Part shown: piece after piece, positions 8,280-16,185 of the stretch
Layout: each line of letters starts with the position of its first letter
Numbering within the stretch: the first letter of the stretch is position 1
Assembly (NCBI RefSeq): GCF_003116015.1
Contig: NZ_LGQZ01000084.1
Location: 1 to 63,132 of the forward strand
Reading direction: 5' to 3'
Length of the DNA: 63,132 nucleotides
Origin: Azospirillum sp. TSO22-1
Lineage (GTDB): Bacteria; Pseudomonadota; Alphaproteobacteria; Azospirillales; Azospirillaceae
The notes under the pieces: model-generated
Told to the model about the DNA's origin: nothing
What the model saw: only the letters and a program-made list of their open reading frames with translations
Database searches by the model: none
Translations under genes and position numbers: made by a program

Positions 8280-8772
8280 CACCGTGCACCTCATGCCCCC
8301 CGCCGGCCGCATCGCGCTGCGCGGCCGTCCGGACGACCGGGCGTTCGCCGATGCGGTGGCCGCGGTGCTGGGCGCGGCACCGCCGGAACCGAACGTCGCG
8401 GTGCTCGGCGCCGTCAGCCTGTACTGGCTGCAGCCGACCTTCTGGCTGGTGGAATGCGCCCTTGACGAGGCCGAGGCGCTGACCGGACGCTTGCGCGACA
8501 CGGTCGGCGAGCATGGCACGGCGGTGGACGTCAGCGACACGCGCGTCACCTACGCGTTGCGCGGGCCGGATGCGGTAACGCTGCTCAACAGGGGCTGCTC
8601 GCTCGACCTGCACCCGCGGGTATTCCCGGTGGGACGCTCGGCGCTGTGCGCCTTCGCGCAGCTGCACGCGCTGCTGGTGAAGACCAGCGACGCGCCGGTG
8701 TTCCAGCTGACCATCCAGCGCGCGGCGCAGCGGCATTTCGAGGAGTGGTTGGCGGCTGCGCAAGAGGGGTGA
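8272..8772 (+). CDS. soxG: Sarcosine oxidase gamma subunit family protein (SoxG)
   Basis: A 166-residue subunit related to the N-terminal part of the GcvT fold; it packs against the alpha subunit of the cytoplasmic sarcosine oxidase tetramer. The family pattern is seen in DVSDTRVTYALRGPDA, LNRGCSLDLHP and LLVKTSDAPVFQL. It is at the short end of the family (often 180-200 residues). The ATG at 8272 lies inside the soxA end, and the stop overlaps the next gene's GTG by 4 bp. Confidence 0.85.
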   Translation: MADTVHLMPPAGRIALRGRPDDRAFADAVAAVLGAAPPEPNVAVLGAVSLYWLQPTFWLVECALDEAEALTGRLRDTVGEHGTAVDVSDTRVTYALRGPDAVTLLNRGCSLDLHPRVFPVGRSALCAFAQLHALLVKTSDAPVFQLTIQRAAQRHFEEWLAAAQEG

Positions 8773-9122
8773 AGATTGTGGTGAGACGAGGCTTACGGAG
8801 CGAAGAGCGCGACTTGATCGCCGCATTGATCCGTGGGAAGCAGGGGTACGACAAGCTCATTGACGACCTTGCGAATTGCGTGGTCGAAGAGATGAATGAC
8901 GGGGGAATGGGAAGTTTGAGCTTCGTCAATGAAACCACTCCCCACCTCCGGTTCGGCCAGGAAATTGGGGAAGCGGATTTCGACGACGCTGACGGTGTAC
9001 TTGTCAGTGTCACCCTAAATCTGGATCAGAATGGAGACCTGTTCGAGCTTGATGTCTGGAAGGTAGACAATTCTCCATTGAAGCGATTCCCGCCACTGAC
9101 GGAGATCCGTCTCCGGCGGTAG
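8769..9122 (+). CDS. Small protein, DUF6984-like, of low GC
   Basis: A 117-residue acidic protein read from a GTG that overlaps the soxG stop (GTGA). The order RSEERDLIAALI then DGGMGSLSFV resembles what I remember of DUF6984, a family of unknown function; this assignment is tentative. The gene is about 52% GC against about 70% for its neighbours and uses many AT-ending codons (gat, gaa, att). That suggests recent acquisition despite its tight coupling to soxG. No signal peptide or membrane segment. No function can be given. Confidence 0.75.
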   Translation: MKIVVRRGLRSEERDLIAALIRGKQGYDKLIDDLANCVVEEMNDGGMGSLSFVNETTPHLRFGQEIGEADFDDADGVLVSVTLNLDQNGDLFELDVWKVDNSPLKRFPPLTEIRLRR

Positions 9123-9148
9123 GTTGAAGCGAGGCGCAGCTTACAGGA

Positions 9149-9436
9149 CTATTTTGGAATAGCCCTTCTCACGTCCCGCGCCGTCAGGTGGATGTTCGCG
9201 TCCGGATCCAGCGCGCGGTCCATGATGCGTGTCTCCACCGCCTTCTCGAACACCGGGCGGTTGGCGTGGAAGAAGGCGTCGGCCTCCTCGGGCGTCGGGC
9301 GGCGCTCCATCAGCGATGTGAAGACGGCGCGCGGGACGAACACCGTGCCCTCGTACTCGCCGACCGTCACGGTGAAGGTCAGCGTCGCGGTGGCGTCATC
9401 CCACTGCGCCTCGTCGGGGAAGCTGAAGAGCGGCAT
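9149..9436 (-). CDS. DUF1488-like small conserved protein
   Basis: A 95-residue protein starting MPLFSFPDEAQWDD, with a beta-rich N-terminal half (TATLTFTVTVGEYEGTVFV) and a helical C-terminus ending HLTARDVRRAIPK. This layout is typical of DUF1488 proteins, which are of unknown function. It ends 26 bp from the convergent low-GC gene and starts 12 bp before the nadC stop, so it may be the last gene of the nad transcript. No catalytic motif seen. Confidence 0.7.
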   Translation of the reverse strand: MPLFSFPDEAQWDDATATLTFTVTVGEYEGTVFVPRAVFTSLMERRPTPEEADAFFHANRPVFEKAVETRIMDRALDPDANIHLTARDVRRAIPK

Positions 9437-9448
9437 CCCCGCAGCCTG

Positions 9449-10282
9449 TCACATGTCCAGGCCGACGTCCAGGTTGGGCGCCGAGTGGGTGATCCACCCG
9501 ACCGAGATCATGTCCACCCCGGCCTCGGCGATCGGCCGCGCGGTCTGCAGCGTCACGTTGCCCGACGCCTCGGTGATCATGCGGCCCGCCACCATGTCCA
9601 CCGCGCGCCTGAGCGTCGCCGGGTCCATGTTGTCGAGCAGCACGGCGTCGGCCTTTAGCGACAGCAGCTCGTCCAACTGCGCCAGCGTGTCGACCTCCAC
9701 CTCGATCTTCACCATGTGGCCGACGGCGGCGCGGGCGCGCTCGACGGCGGGCCGGATGCCGCCGGCGATGGCGATGTGGTTGTCCTTGATGAGGATCGCG
9801 TCGTCGAGCCCGAAGCGGTGATTCGCCCCGCCGCCCAGCCGCACCGCCTGCTTCTCCAGCGCGCGCAGGCCCGGCGTGGTCTTGCGGGTGCAGACGATGC
9901 GGGCGTCCGTGCCCTCCACCGCCTGGACCAGCGCCCGCGTCGCCGTGGCGATGCCCGACAGCCGGCCGAGCAGGTTGAGCGCCGTGCGCTCGCCGGTCAG
10001 CAGCGCGCGGGCCCTGCCGCGCACCGTGGCGATGGCGCCGCCGGTCCGCACGTCGCCGCCGTCCCGCACCTCGACGCCGATCTCCACGTCCGGGTCGAGG
10101 ATGCGGAAGGCGGTCAGCCCGGCCTCCAGCCCGGCGACGCGGCCGTCCTTGCGGGCGGCGATCACCGCGGTGGCGACGGCGTCGGCCGGCACGATGGCGT
10201 CCGTCGTCAGGTCGCCGGCGCGGCCGAGGTCCTCCAGCAGCGCGCTGCGGACGATCGGCTCGAAGATCAGAGGGTTCGGCAT
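9449..10282 (-). CDS. nadC: Nicotinate-nucleotide diphosphorylase (quinolinate phosphoribosyltransferase, NadC)
   Basis: A 277-residue cytoplasmic enzyme that joins quinolinate and PRPP to give nicotinate mononucleotide, the last step of the shared de novo NAD route. Motifs are LLEDLGRAGDLTTDA at the N-terminus, TGERTALNLLGRLSGIAT, CTRKTTPGLRALEK, GGGANHRFGLDDAILIKDNH and ISVGWITHSAP. The start ATG (complement 10280-10282) lies within the end of nadB (16-bp overlap), which shows coupling. A reading frame continuing upstream to 11377 is only antisense openness. Third gene of nadA-nadB-nadC, probably under NadQ. Confidence 0.96.
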   Translation of the reverse strand: MPNPLIFEPIVRSALLEDLGRAGDLTTDAIVPADAVATAVIAARKDGRVAGLEAGLTAFRILDPDVEIGVEVRDGGDVRTGGAIATVRGRARALLTGERTALNLLGRLSGIATATRALVQAVEGTDARIVCTRKTTPGLRALEKQAVRLGGGANHRFGLDDAILIKDNHIAIAGGIRPAVERARAAVGHMVKIEVEVDTLAQLDELLSLKADAVLLDNMDPATLRRAVDMVAGRMITEASGNVTLQTARPIAEAGVDMISVGWITHSAPNLDVGLDM

Positions 10283-11877
10283 GCGGTGTCTCCGGCGGGC
10301 ACGGCCCGGTCGAGGTCGGCGAGGGTGAAGGCTGTGCGCTCGGGTCGCGCGGCCTCGCGCGGGAAGTCGAGGCGGCAGTGGGCGCCGCGGCTCTCCTTGC
10401 GGCGCAGCGCGGCGTGCAGCACGAGGCGCCCGACCTGCAGCAGGTTGCGCGCCTCGCCCCAGCGGCGTACGGCGCCGGCACCCGCGCGGGGGTGCGGCGG
10501 CAGCGAGGCGAGGTCGGAGTCCAGCCGCTCCAGCCGCAGGGCGGCGGCGGTCAGGCCGTCGGCGTGGCGCACCAGCCCGGCGCCGGTGTAGAGCGCCCGG
10601 CGCGTGGCGCCGACGATCTTTTCCACGAGGGGGGCTGTAGTGTCGCCGGGCACGGCGGGCGGCTCGGGCAGGGCGAAGGGCAGGGAGGGCGGCGTTGCCC
10701 GCTCCGCCACGTCGCGCGCCACGCGGGCGCCGAACACCAGCGTCTCCAGCAACGAGTTGCTGGCCAGCCGGTTGGCGCCGTGCACGCCGGTGCAGGCGAC
10801 CTCGCCGCAGGCCCACAGGCCCTGCACGCTGGTGCGCCCGTGCGCGTCCGTCCACACCCCGCCCATGTGGTAGTGCGCGGCGGGCGCCACCGGCACCGGC
10901 TGCGTCCACGGGTCGAATCCCGCCTGGGCGCAGAACCCCAGCACGGTCGGGAAGCCGTCCGGCTTGGCCGTCAGCGCCGGGCGCAGGTCGAGGAACACCG
11001 GCTGCCCCGCGGCAACGCGGCGGCCGATGGCGCGGGCGACCACGTCGCGCGGCGCCAGCTCGGCCAGCGGATGCTCGTCCGGCATGAAGCGCCGGCCATC
11101 CTGGTCGAGCAGCAGGGCGCCGGCGCCGCGCAGCGCTTCGGTCAGCAGCGGTGCCGGAGCGTCGCCGTCGGTCGCCAGCGCCGTTGGGTGGAACTGCACG
11201 AACTCCACGTCCGACAGCCACGCCCCGGCGCGGGCGGCGAGCGCCAGGCCGTCGCCGGTCGCCTCCACCGGGTTGGTGGTGCGGGCGAAGGCCTGCCCGA
11301 TGCCGCCGGTGGCCAGCACCACGCGCGGGCAGCGGTGCAGCACCCAGCCCTCCGGATGGTGGGCCAGCGCGCCGCACACCCGGCCGTGCCGCACCACGAG
11401 GTCGGTGACGAACGCCTCCGTCTGCACGGTGATGGAGGGCGCAGCGCGCACCCGCTCGGCCAGCGCGGTGACCAGCGTGCGGCCGGTGGCGTCGCCGCCG
11501 GCGTGGACGATGCGGGCGGCGCTGTGCGCGGCCTCGCGGCCGAACAGCGGGCGCCCGGCGGCGTCGCGGTCGAAGGGCAGGCCGTCGGCCAGCAGCTCGG
11601 CGACGCGGGCGGCGCCCTCCTCGGCCAGAAGCCCGGCCATGGCGGCGTCCACCAGCCCGGCGCCGGCGGCGACGGTGTCGGCGGCGTGGCTGCCCGGGCT
11701 GTCGCCCGGCGCCAGCGCCGCGGCGACGCCGCCCTGGGCGTGGGCACTGGAGCCGCCCGGCAGGTCGTCGGTCTTGGTCAGCAGGGTGACGGGGTACGGC
11801 GCCAGTCTCAGCGCCACCGTCATCCCCGCCAGCCCCGAGCCGATGACCAGCACGTCGGAATCGCGCACGGTCAGCAT
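10267..11877 (-). CDS. nadB: L-aspartate oxidase (NadB)
   Basis: A 536-residue flavoprotein that oxidises L-aspartate to iminoaspartate, the first step of NAD synthesis, for use by NadA. FAD binding shows in DVLVIGSGLAGMT near the N-terminus and SSAHAQGGVAAAL. The succinate dehydrogenase/fumarate reductase-type core includes FVQFHPTAL, GRRFMPDEHPLAEL, HYHMGGVWTD and HGANRLASNSLLE. I chose ATG at 11877, which has GAGGA 8 bases upstream, over an in-frame start at 11895 that would overlap the nadA stop. It lies 10 bp downstream of nadA. Confidence 0.96.
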   Translation of the reverse strand: MLTVRDSDVLVIGSGLAGMTVALRLAPYPVTLLTKTDDLPGGSSAHAQGGVAAALAPGDSPGSHAADTVAAGAGLVDAAMAGLLAEEGAARVAELLADGLPFDRDAAGRPLFGREAAHSAARIVHAGGDATGRTLVTALAERVRAAPSITVQTEAFVTDLVVRHGRVCGALAHHPEGWVLHRCPRVVLATGGIGQAFARTTNPVEATGDGLALAARAGAWLSDVEFVQFHPTALATDGDAPAPLLTEALRGAGALLLDQDGRRFMPDEHPLAELAPRDVVARAIGRRVAAGQPVFLDLRPALTAKPDGFPTVLGFCAQAGFDPWTQPVPVAPAAHYHMGGVWTDAHGRTSVQGLWACGEVACTGVHGANRLASNSLLETLVFGARVARDVAERATPPSLPFALPEPPAVPGDTTAPLVEKIVGATRRALYTGAGLVRHADGLTAAALRLERLDSDLASLPPHPRAGAGAVRRWGEARNLLQVGRLVLHAALRRKESRGAHCRLDFPREAARPERTAFTLADLDRAVPAGDTACRTL

Positions 11878-11887
11878 GATGGGATCC

Positions 11888-12919
11888 TCACGCACGGGGT
11901 TTCGGCTGCACGGCGAGCATGCGCTCGACCGAGCGGCGGGCGCGCTCGGCCAGCTCGGACGGGATCTCGACGCGCGGCTCCAGCGTCTGCAGGGACTCCA
12001 GGATGTTGGACAGGGTGATCCGCTTCATGTGCGGGCACAGGTTGCAGGGCCGCACGAACTCGACGTCGGGCAGGGAGGCGGCGATGTTGTCGCTCATCGA
12101 GCATTCGGTGACCATCAGCACCCGCGGCGGCCGGCGCTTCTCGACCATCTGGATCATGTGCGCGGTGGAGCCGACGAAGTCCGCGGCCTCCAGCACGTCC
12201 GGCGGGCACTCCGGGTGGGCGATGACGACGAGGTCGTCGAAGCGGCCGCGGAACTCGCGGATCTCGTCGCCGGTGAAGCGCTCGTGCACCTCGCAATGGC
12301 CCTTCCAGGCAATGACCTCGACGCTGGTCTGCGAGGCGACGTGCTTGGCCAGATACTCGTCGGGCAGCATGATGACGCGCGGCACGCCCAGCGACTCCAC
12401 CACCTCCACCGCGTTGCCGGAGGTGCAGCAGATGTCCACCTCCGCCTTCACCTCGGCCGAGGTGTTGACGTAGGCGACGACCGGCACGCCCGGGTACGTC
12501 TGGCGCAGCAGCCGCACGTCTTCGGCGGTGATGGACTCGGCCAGCGAGCAGCCGGCGGCGGTGTCCGGGATCAGCACGATCTTGCCCGGGTTCATCAGCT
12601 TCGCCGTCTCGGCCATGAAATGGACACCGGCCAGCACGATCACCTTGGCGTCGGTCTTCTCGGCCTGCTTGGCGAGCGCGAGGCTGTCGCCGACGATGTC
12701 AGCCACGCCGTGGAAGATCTCCGGCGTCTGGTAGTTGTGCGCCAGGACGACGGCGTCACGCTCCTTCTTCAACTGGTTGATGGCGTGCACCAGTGGGGCG
12801 TGGAACGGCCACTCGACGGCGGGCATGACGCGTTTCAGCCGCTCGTAGACCGGCGCGGTCGCCGCCGCGATCTCGGGCGTGTACTCCAGGCGCAGGGCGG
12901 TGGGCGTGATCGCGTCCAT
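11888..12919 (-). CDS. nadA: Quinolinate synthase (NadA)
   Basis: A 343-residue [4Fe-4S] enzyme condensing iminoaspartate with dihydroxyacetone phosphate to quinolinate. The three pseudo-repeats are visible. AHNYQTPEI starts the first. Cluster cysteines are in the regions DICCTSGNAVEVV, AHPECPPDVL and RPCNLCPHMKRI. The HF and SLAES elements (AGVHFMAETAK, AAGCSLAESI) bind substrate. First gene of the nad operon. Its promoter shows TTGACT (complement 12979-12984), a 17-bp spacer and CATTAT, with a CTCAT-A-ATGAG palindrome over the -10 box, the likely NadQ operator. nadQ itself lies 278 bp upstream on the same strand. Confidence 0.97.
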   Translation of the reverse strand: MDAITPTALRLEYTPEIAAATAPVYERLKRVMPAVEWPFHAPLVHAINQLKKERDAVVLAHNYQTPEIFHGVADIVGDSLALAKQAEKTDAKVIVLAGVHFMAETAKLMNPGKIVLIPDTAAGCSLAESITAEDVRLLRQTYPGVPVVAYVNTSAEVKAEVDICCTSGNAVEVVESLGVPRVIMLPDEYLAKHVASQTSVEVIAWKGHCEVHERFTGDEIREFRGRFDDLVVIAHPECPPDVLEAADFVGSTAHMIQMVEKRRPPRVLMVTECSMSDNIAASLPDVEFVRPCNLCPHMKRITLSNILESLQTLEPRVEIPSELAERARRSVERMLAVQPKPRA

Positions 12920-12952
12920 GGCTTATGCTCTCTATGAGATGAAGCTATAATT

Positions 12953-12984
12953 CTCATAATGAGTATAATACGGGGTGGAGTCAA
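12953..12984 (-). promoter_or_regulatory. nadA promoter with overlapping operator (candidate NadQ box)
   Basis: On the minus strand TTGACT (12984-12979) and CATTAT (12961-12956) are separated by 17 bp. The 11-bp palindrome CTCATAATGAG at 12953-12963 covers the -10 box, flanked by AT-rich TATAATT and TATAATA. This placement suits repression by steric block. Assignment to NadQ rests on gene proximity. Confidence 0.65.
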
Positions 12985-12992
12985 GCATGGTC

Positions 12993-13017
12993 CCTCCCCC
13001 AGCGGGGCTGGGGGAGG
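12993..13017. repeat. GC-rich 11-bp hairpin, dispersed repeat unit
   Basis: CCTCCCCCAGC (12993-13003), a GGG loop, then its complement (13007-13017). The identical 25 nt occur at 21800-21824. It is followed by GGTGGGGGC...GCCCCCACC pieces, as in the element after trpB2. It may terminate nadQ transcription. Confidence 0.7.
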
Positions 13018-13197
13018 TTAGGTGGGGGCAGCGGCGTTAGTGGCAGGCGTTGATTCCTGGAAGCGGCGTCGCCCCCACCCAACCACCGGTCGCCCGCAAG
13101 TCGGGCGACCGCGCTCCGCCTACGATCGCCTTCGGCGCTCGTTGCCTGCGGCACCGGCTCTGCGCCCCCGCCGGAGGCAGGGGAGGGCTCGCGCTCC

Positions 13198-14223
13198 TCA
13201 CCCCTCCGGGATCGCCCGGGCGCTGGTGCGTTCGTGGATGGCTTGGCGGCGGAAGCGGAACAGCTCGGCGGGGCGGCCGCCGGTCTGGCTTTCGAAGGCG
13301 CCGGTCGGTTCGACGAAGCCGCCGGAGATCATCAGCCGGCGGAAATTCTGCTTGTGCAGCCGCGTGCCCGACAGCGCCTCGACCACCAGCTGAAGCTGGT
13401 TCAGCGTGAAGGTCGGCGGCAGCAGCTCGAAGACGATGGGGCGGTACTTCAGCTTGCCGCGCAGCCGCTCCAGGGCGGTGGCCAGGATGCGCCGGCCGTC
13501 GCGCGCCATCGGCCGGCCGAGCGCCCGGGGCATGTCGCGCCGCACCTCCGTGTTAATGTCGGGCGGGTCGATGCCGGCGAGCCGTTCCAGCTCGCGGTCG
13601 CGGAACGCCTCGACCACCAGCCCGGCCTCGTGGAGCAGCTCGTAGCGTTCCAGCACGCGCTCGGAATCCCACCCCTCGCCGTCCAGCGCGAAGGCGAGTT
13701 GGGCGCGTTCCTGCCGGCGGTCGCGCTCGGCCTCGCCGGTGGCGGCCTGCACCCAGCGCCGCAGCGCCGGCAGGACGATGGCGTCGAGCAGCGCCGGGCG
13801 CTCGTCGCGCCAGTCCTCCCAGGGGAAGTAGTCGTAGAGGTCGCGCCACTCCGCCGCTTCGGCCTCGCCGCCGGTCGGCGCGTCGCGCACCAGCGCCAGA
13901 TAGCCGACGGTGACCGAGCGCGGGCCGCCGAACAGCTCGTGCGGGTCGCGGTGGCGGTCGCCGAAGGTGTAGAGCTGCTCGACGTAGCGCAGCGACAGCC
14001 CGGACAACTCCTCGGCCACGGCGCGCAGGCCTTCCTGGAGGGTGCGGAAGCGCTCCGGGGCGAAGGCGGCGCCGGGCAGGGCGTCGCGCGGCGGCGGCAG
14101 CATGTCGCCGCGGCGGAAGGCGGGGGGCACCTCGAAGGCGCTGCGCACGGTGACCACGCGCGGCGTCGATCCGGCCACCGCCACGATCACCGCCGTCACA
14201 CCCAGCTGGCTTCCCCCGGTCAC
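13198..14223 (-). CDS. nadQ: NadQ-type regulator of NAD biosynthesis (Nudix-like domain plus winged HTH)
   Basis: A 341-residue protein of the COG4111 type. These pair a Nudix-related ligand domain with a C-terminal winged helix and were described as repressors of nad genes in alphaproteobacteria. The Nudix-like part spans about residues 1-200 (RSVTVGYLAL, DYFPWEDW). The C-terminal DNA-binding part contains FTLNQLQLVVEALSG, LHKQNFRRLM and TGGRPAELFRFRR, the same layout as NrtR-family regulators. No catalytic Nudix box (GX5EX7REUXEEXGU) is apparent, consistent with a sensor of NAD-related metabolites rather than an enzyme. GTG at 14223 is the start in this frame; its ribosome site is weak, so a slightly later start is possible. 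It sits upstream of nadABC in the same direction. Confidence 0.85.
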   Translation of the reverse strand: MTGGSQLGVTAVIVAVAGSTPRVVTVRSAFEVPPAFRRGDMLPPPRDALPGAAFAPERFRTLQEGLRAVAEELSGLSLRYVEQLYTFGDRHRDPHELFGGPRSVTVGYLALVRDAPTGGEAEAAEWRDLYDYFPWEDWRDERPALLDAIVLPALRRWVQAATGEAERDRRQERAQLAFALDGEGWDSERVLERYELLHEAGLVVEAFRDRELERLAGIDPPDINTEVRRDMPRALGRPMARDGRRILATALERLRGKLKYRPIVFELLPPTFTLNQLQLVVEALSGTRLHKQNFRRLMISGGFVEPTGAFESQTGGRPAELFRFRRQAIHERTSARAIPEG

Positions 14224-14291
14224 GCGCCGCCCCGTCCCGTTGCACCGTCCGGAGAATAGACGGGCCAGCCGGCGAGGGCTAGACTTGGCCC

Positions 14292-14552
14292 ATGACCCCG
14301 AAGGAACGCAGCGCCCTCTTTTTCCTCGCCAAGCATCTCGCCGCCGGCGTGACGGCGGGGCTGGTGTTCTGCGCCGCCATGCTGGGGTTCGACGTGGGCA
14401 GCCTGCGCACGCTGCTCGTCGCGGCGGACTCCGTGGGGATCGGGCTGTACCTGTTCATCGGCTCGATCTGCATCACCTTCGGCAGCGTCGCCATGGGCGT
14501 CGGCATCATGGGCCTGGGCGACCACCGCGACCATCCCGACCGCGACTACTAG
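14292..14552 (+). CDS. Small membrane protein with two predicted transmembrane segments
   Basis: An 86-residue protein with hydrophobic segments at about 13-33 and 45-72 (YLFIGSICITFGSVAMGVGI), and a charged His/Asp tail (GDHRDHPDRDY). It is not a family I recognise. It is divergent from nadQ (68 bp) and its stop overlaps the stop of the facing small gene by 4 bases. The acidic histidine-rich tail could bind metal, but that is only a guess. Confidence 0.65.
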   Translation: MTPKERSALFFLAKHLAAGVTAGLVFCAAMLGFDVGSLRTLLVAADSVGIGLYLFIGSICITFGSVAMGVGIMGLGDHRDHPDRDY

Positions 14553-14767
14553 TCCCCGCCCGCCGCCGTGCCGCACACCGTGAGCAGCGCCGTGCCGGCG
14601 GCGACGACGGTCAGCGGGTCGGTGTCGATCAGTGGCAGCACCTGTCCGGCCAGCCCGAGGTCCACGGTGCCGACCACGAAGGCGACGGCGAGGCGCGGCT
14701 GTCCCACGGCCGCGCAGGAAACGGCCAGCCACGCCATGCCAAGGCAGATGAGTGTCGCGGCGGTCAT
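14549..14767 (-). CDS. Small hydrophobic protein, two predicted membrane segments
   Basis: Read from ATG at 14767, 72 residues, nearly all hydrophobic (TLICLGMAWLAVSCAAV; LAVAFVVGTVDLGLA; LTVVAAGTALLTVCG). Family unknown. The ribosome site is weak, and an upstream start at 14842 would add a basic non-hydrophobic leader. It shares CTAG with the stop of the convergent membrane gene. Confidence 0.5.
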   Translation of the reverse strand: MTAATLICLGMAWLAVSCAAVGQPRLAVAFVVGTVDLGLAGQVLPLIDTDPLTVVAAGTALLTVCGTAAGGD

Positions 14768-14857
14768 GCCTATGACATTAATCGACAAGCGCGGAAGGCG
14801 AGGGAGCGCAAACGGCCGGAGGCGGATCTCCGGTGGTGCCACCCCCCGCGCAGTTGC

Positions 14858-16096
14858 TCAGCGGATGGAGAGCAGCCGGTCGATGCGCCGCAGGTCCGGG
14901 AAGCGCCACGCCCACAGCACCGCCACCACGATGGAGCCGACGCCGCCCAGCACCACCGCCGGCACCACGCCGAACCACGCGGCGGTGACGCCGGACTCGA
15001 AGGCGCCGAGCTGGTTGGAGGCGCCGATGAACAGCCCCGACACCGCGCCGACCCGCCCGCGCATCTGGTCGGGCGTGGCGAGCTGGATGAGCGTCTGCCG
15101 GACGAACACGCTGACCTCGTCCGCCGCGCCCAGCAGGAACAGCGCCACGCCGGACAGCGCGGCGTCGGTGGACAGGCCGAACAGCACCGTTCCCGCGCCG
15201 AAGGCGGCGACCGCGCCCAGCAGGTGCCAGCCGGCGTGCCGCTTCACCGACCAGCGCGCCAGCGCCACCGCGGTCAGCAGCGCGCCCAGTGCCGGGGCGC
15301 TGCGCAGCAGGCCGAGGCCCCACGGGCCGACGAACAGGATGTCCTTGGCGTAGACCGGCAGCAGCGCCACGGCCCCGCCCAGCATCACCGCCACCATGTC
15401 CAGCGAGATGGCGCCGAGGATCGCCGGCCGGCTGCCGATGAAGCGGACCCCGGCGAGCAGCGAGCCCCAGGACACCCCGCGCGCCGACAGCTCCACCGCC
15501 CGCGGCCGCAGCGCCGCCACCAGCACGACGGCGACCGACAGCAGCAGCGTTCCGACGCCATACACCACCGCCGGCCCGGCGAGGTACAGCATCCCGCCCA
15601 GCGCCGGCCCGCCGATGGTCGCCGTCTGCATGGCGGTGGAGTTCCAGGCGATGGCGTTCGGCAGATCCTCGGCCGGCACGACGGCGGAGATCAGCGCGCT
15701 CTGCGCCGGCCCGGCGAACGCCTTGGCCAGCCCGATGGCGAACACCACCGCGAAGATCAGCCCCGGCGTCGCCGCGCCGGCGGCCGTCAGCGCGAACAGC
15801 GCGCCCACGGCGGCGGTCTGCAGCGCCAGGGCGCCGGCCAGGATGCGGCGGCGGTCGAAGCTGTCCACCACCTGCCCGGCGACCAGCGACAGCGCCAACG
15901 TCGGCAGGAACTGGAACAGCCCGACCAGGCCGAGGTCGAGCGGGTCGCCGGTCAGCTCGTACATCTGCCAGCCGACGGCGACCGCCTGCATCTGCTCGGC
16001 CAGCCAGGAGCCGAGCCGGGCGGACCAGAACAGCGCGTACGACCGGTGCCGGAACGCGGAGCGGAAGGCGGGGGCTTTGATGGAGGATTCGGTCAT
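14858..16096 (-). CDS. MFS transporter, EntS-like exporter family
   Basis: A 412-residue inner-membrane protein with about 12 hydrophobic segments. The N-terminus FRHRSYALFWSARLGSWLAEQMQAVAVGWQ is cut here to its key features: RSYALFW and a Trp/Gln-rich first helix typical of the MFS_3/EntS group. The A-like motif DSFDRRRILAGAL lies after TM2, and PDQMRGRVGAVSG sits in the equivalent loop of the second half. Members export siderophores, drugs or metabolites by proton antiport; the substrate here is unknown. It stands alone, with 89 bp to the hemerythrin gene upstream. Confidence 0.85.
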   Translation of the reverse strand: MTESSIKAPAFRSAFRHRSYALFWSARLGSWLAEQMQAVAVGWQMYELTGDPLDLGLVGLFQFLPTLALSLVAGQVVDSFDRRRILAGALALQTAAVGALFALTAAGAATPGLIFAVVFAIGLAKAFAGPAQSALISAVVPAEDLPNAIAWNSTAMQTATIGGPALGGMLYLAGPAVVYGVGTLLLSVAVVLVAALRPRAVELSARGVSWGSLLAGVRFIGSRPAILGAISLDMVAVMLGGAVALLPVYAKDILFVGPWGLGLLRSAPALGALLTAVALARWSVKRHAGWHLLGAVAAFGAGTVLFGLSTDAALSGVALFLLGAADEVSVFVRQTLIQLATPDQMRGRVGAVSGLFIGASNQLGAFESGVTAAWFGVVPAVVLGGVGSIVVAVLWAWRFPDLRRIDRLLSIR

Positions 16097-16185
16097 GGCA
16101 CTGCGCGAACGGCGGGACCGAGGACCATGTCAGAGCCGCGGCGCCCCGTCGAGGGGCTCTGCGCGCAGGGATAGTATGCGCGCGC

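Noticed and set aside
5304..8549. 1081-codon open frame on the minus strand opposite soxA
   Set aside because: Same artefact; soxA on the plus strand is a full-length, well-conserved gene.
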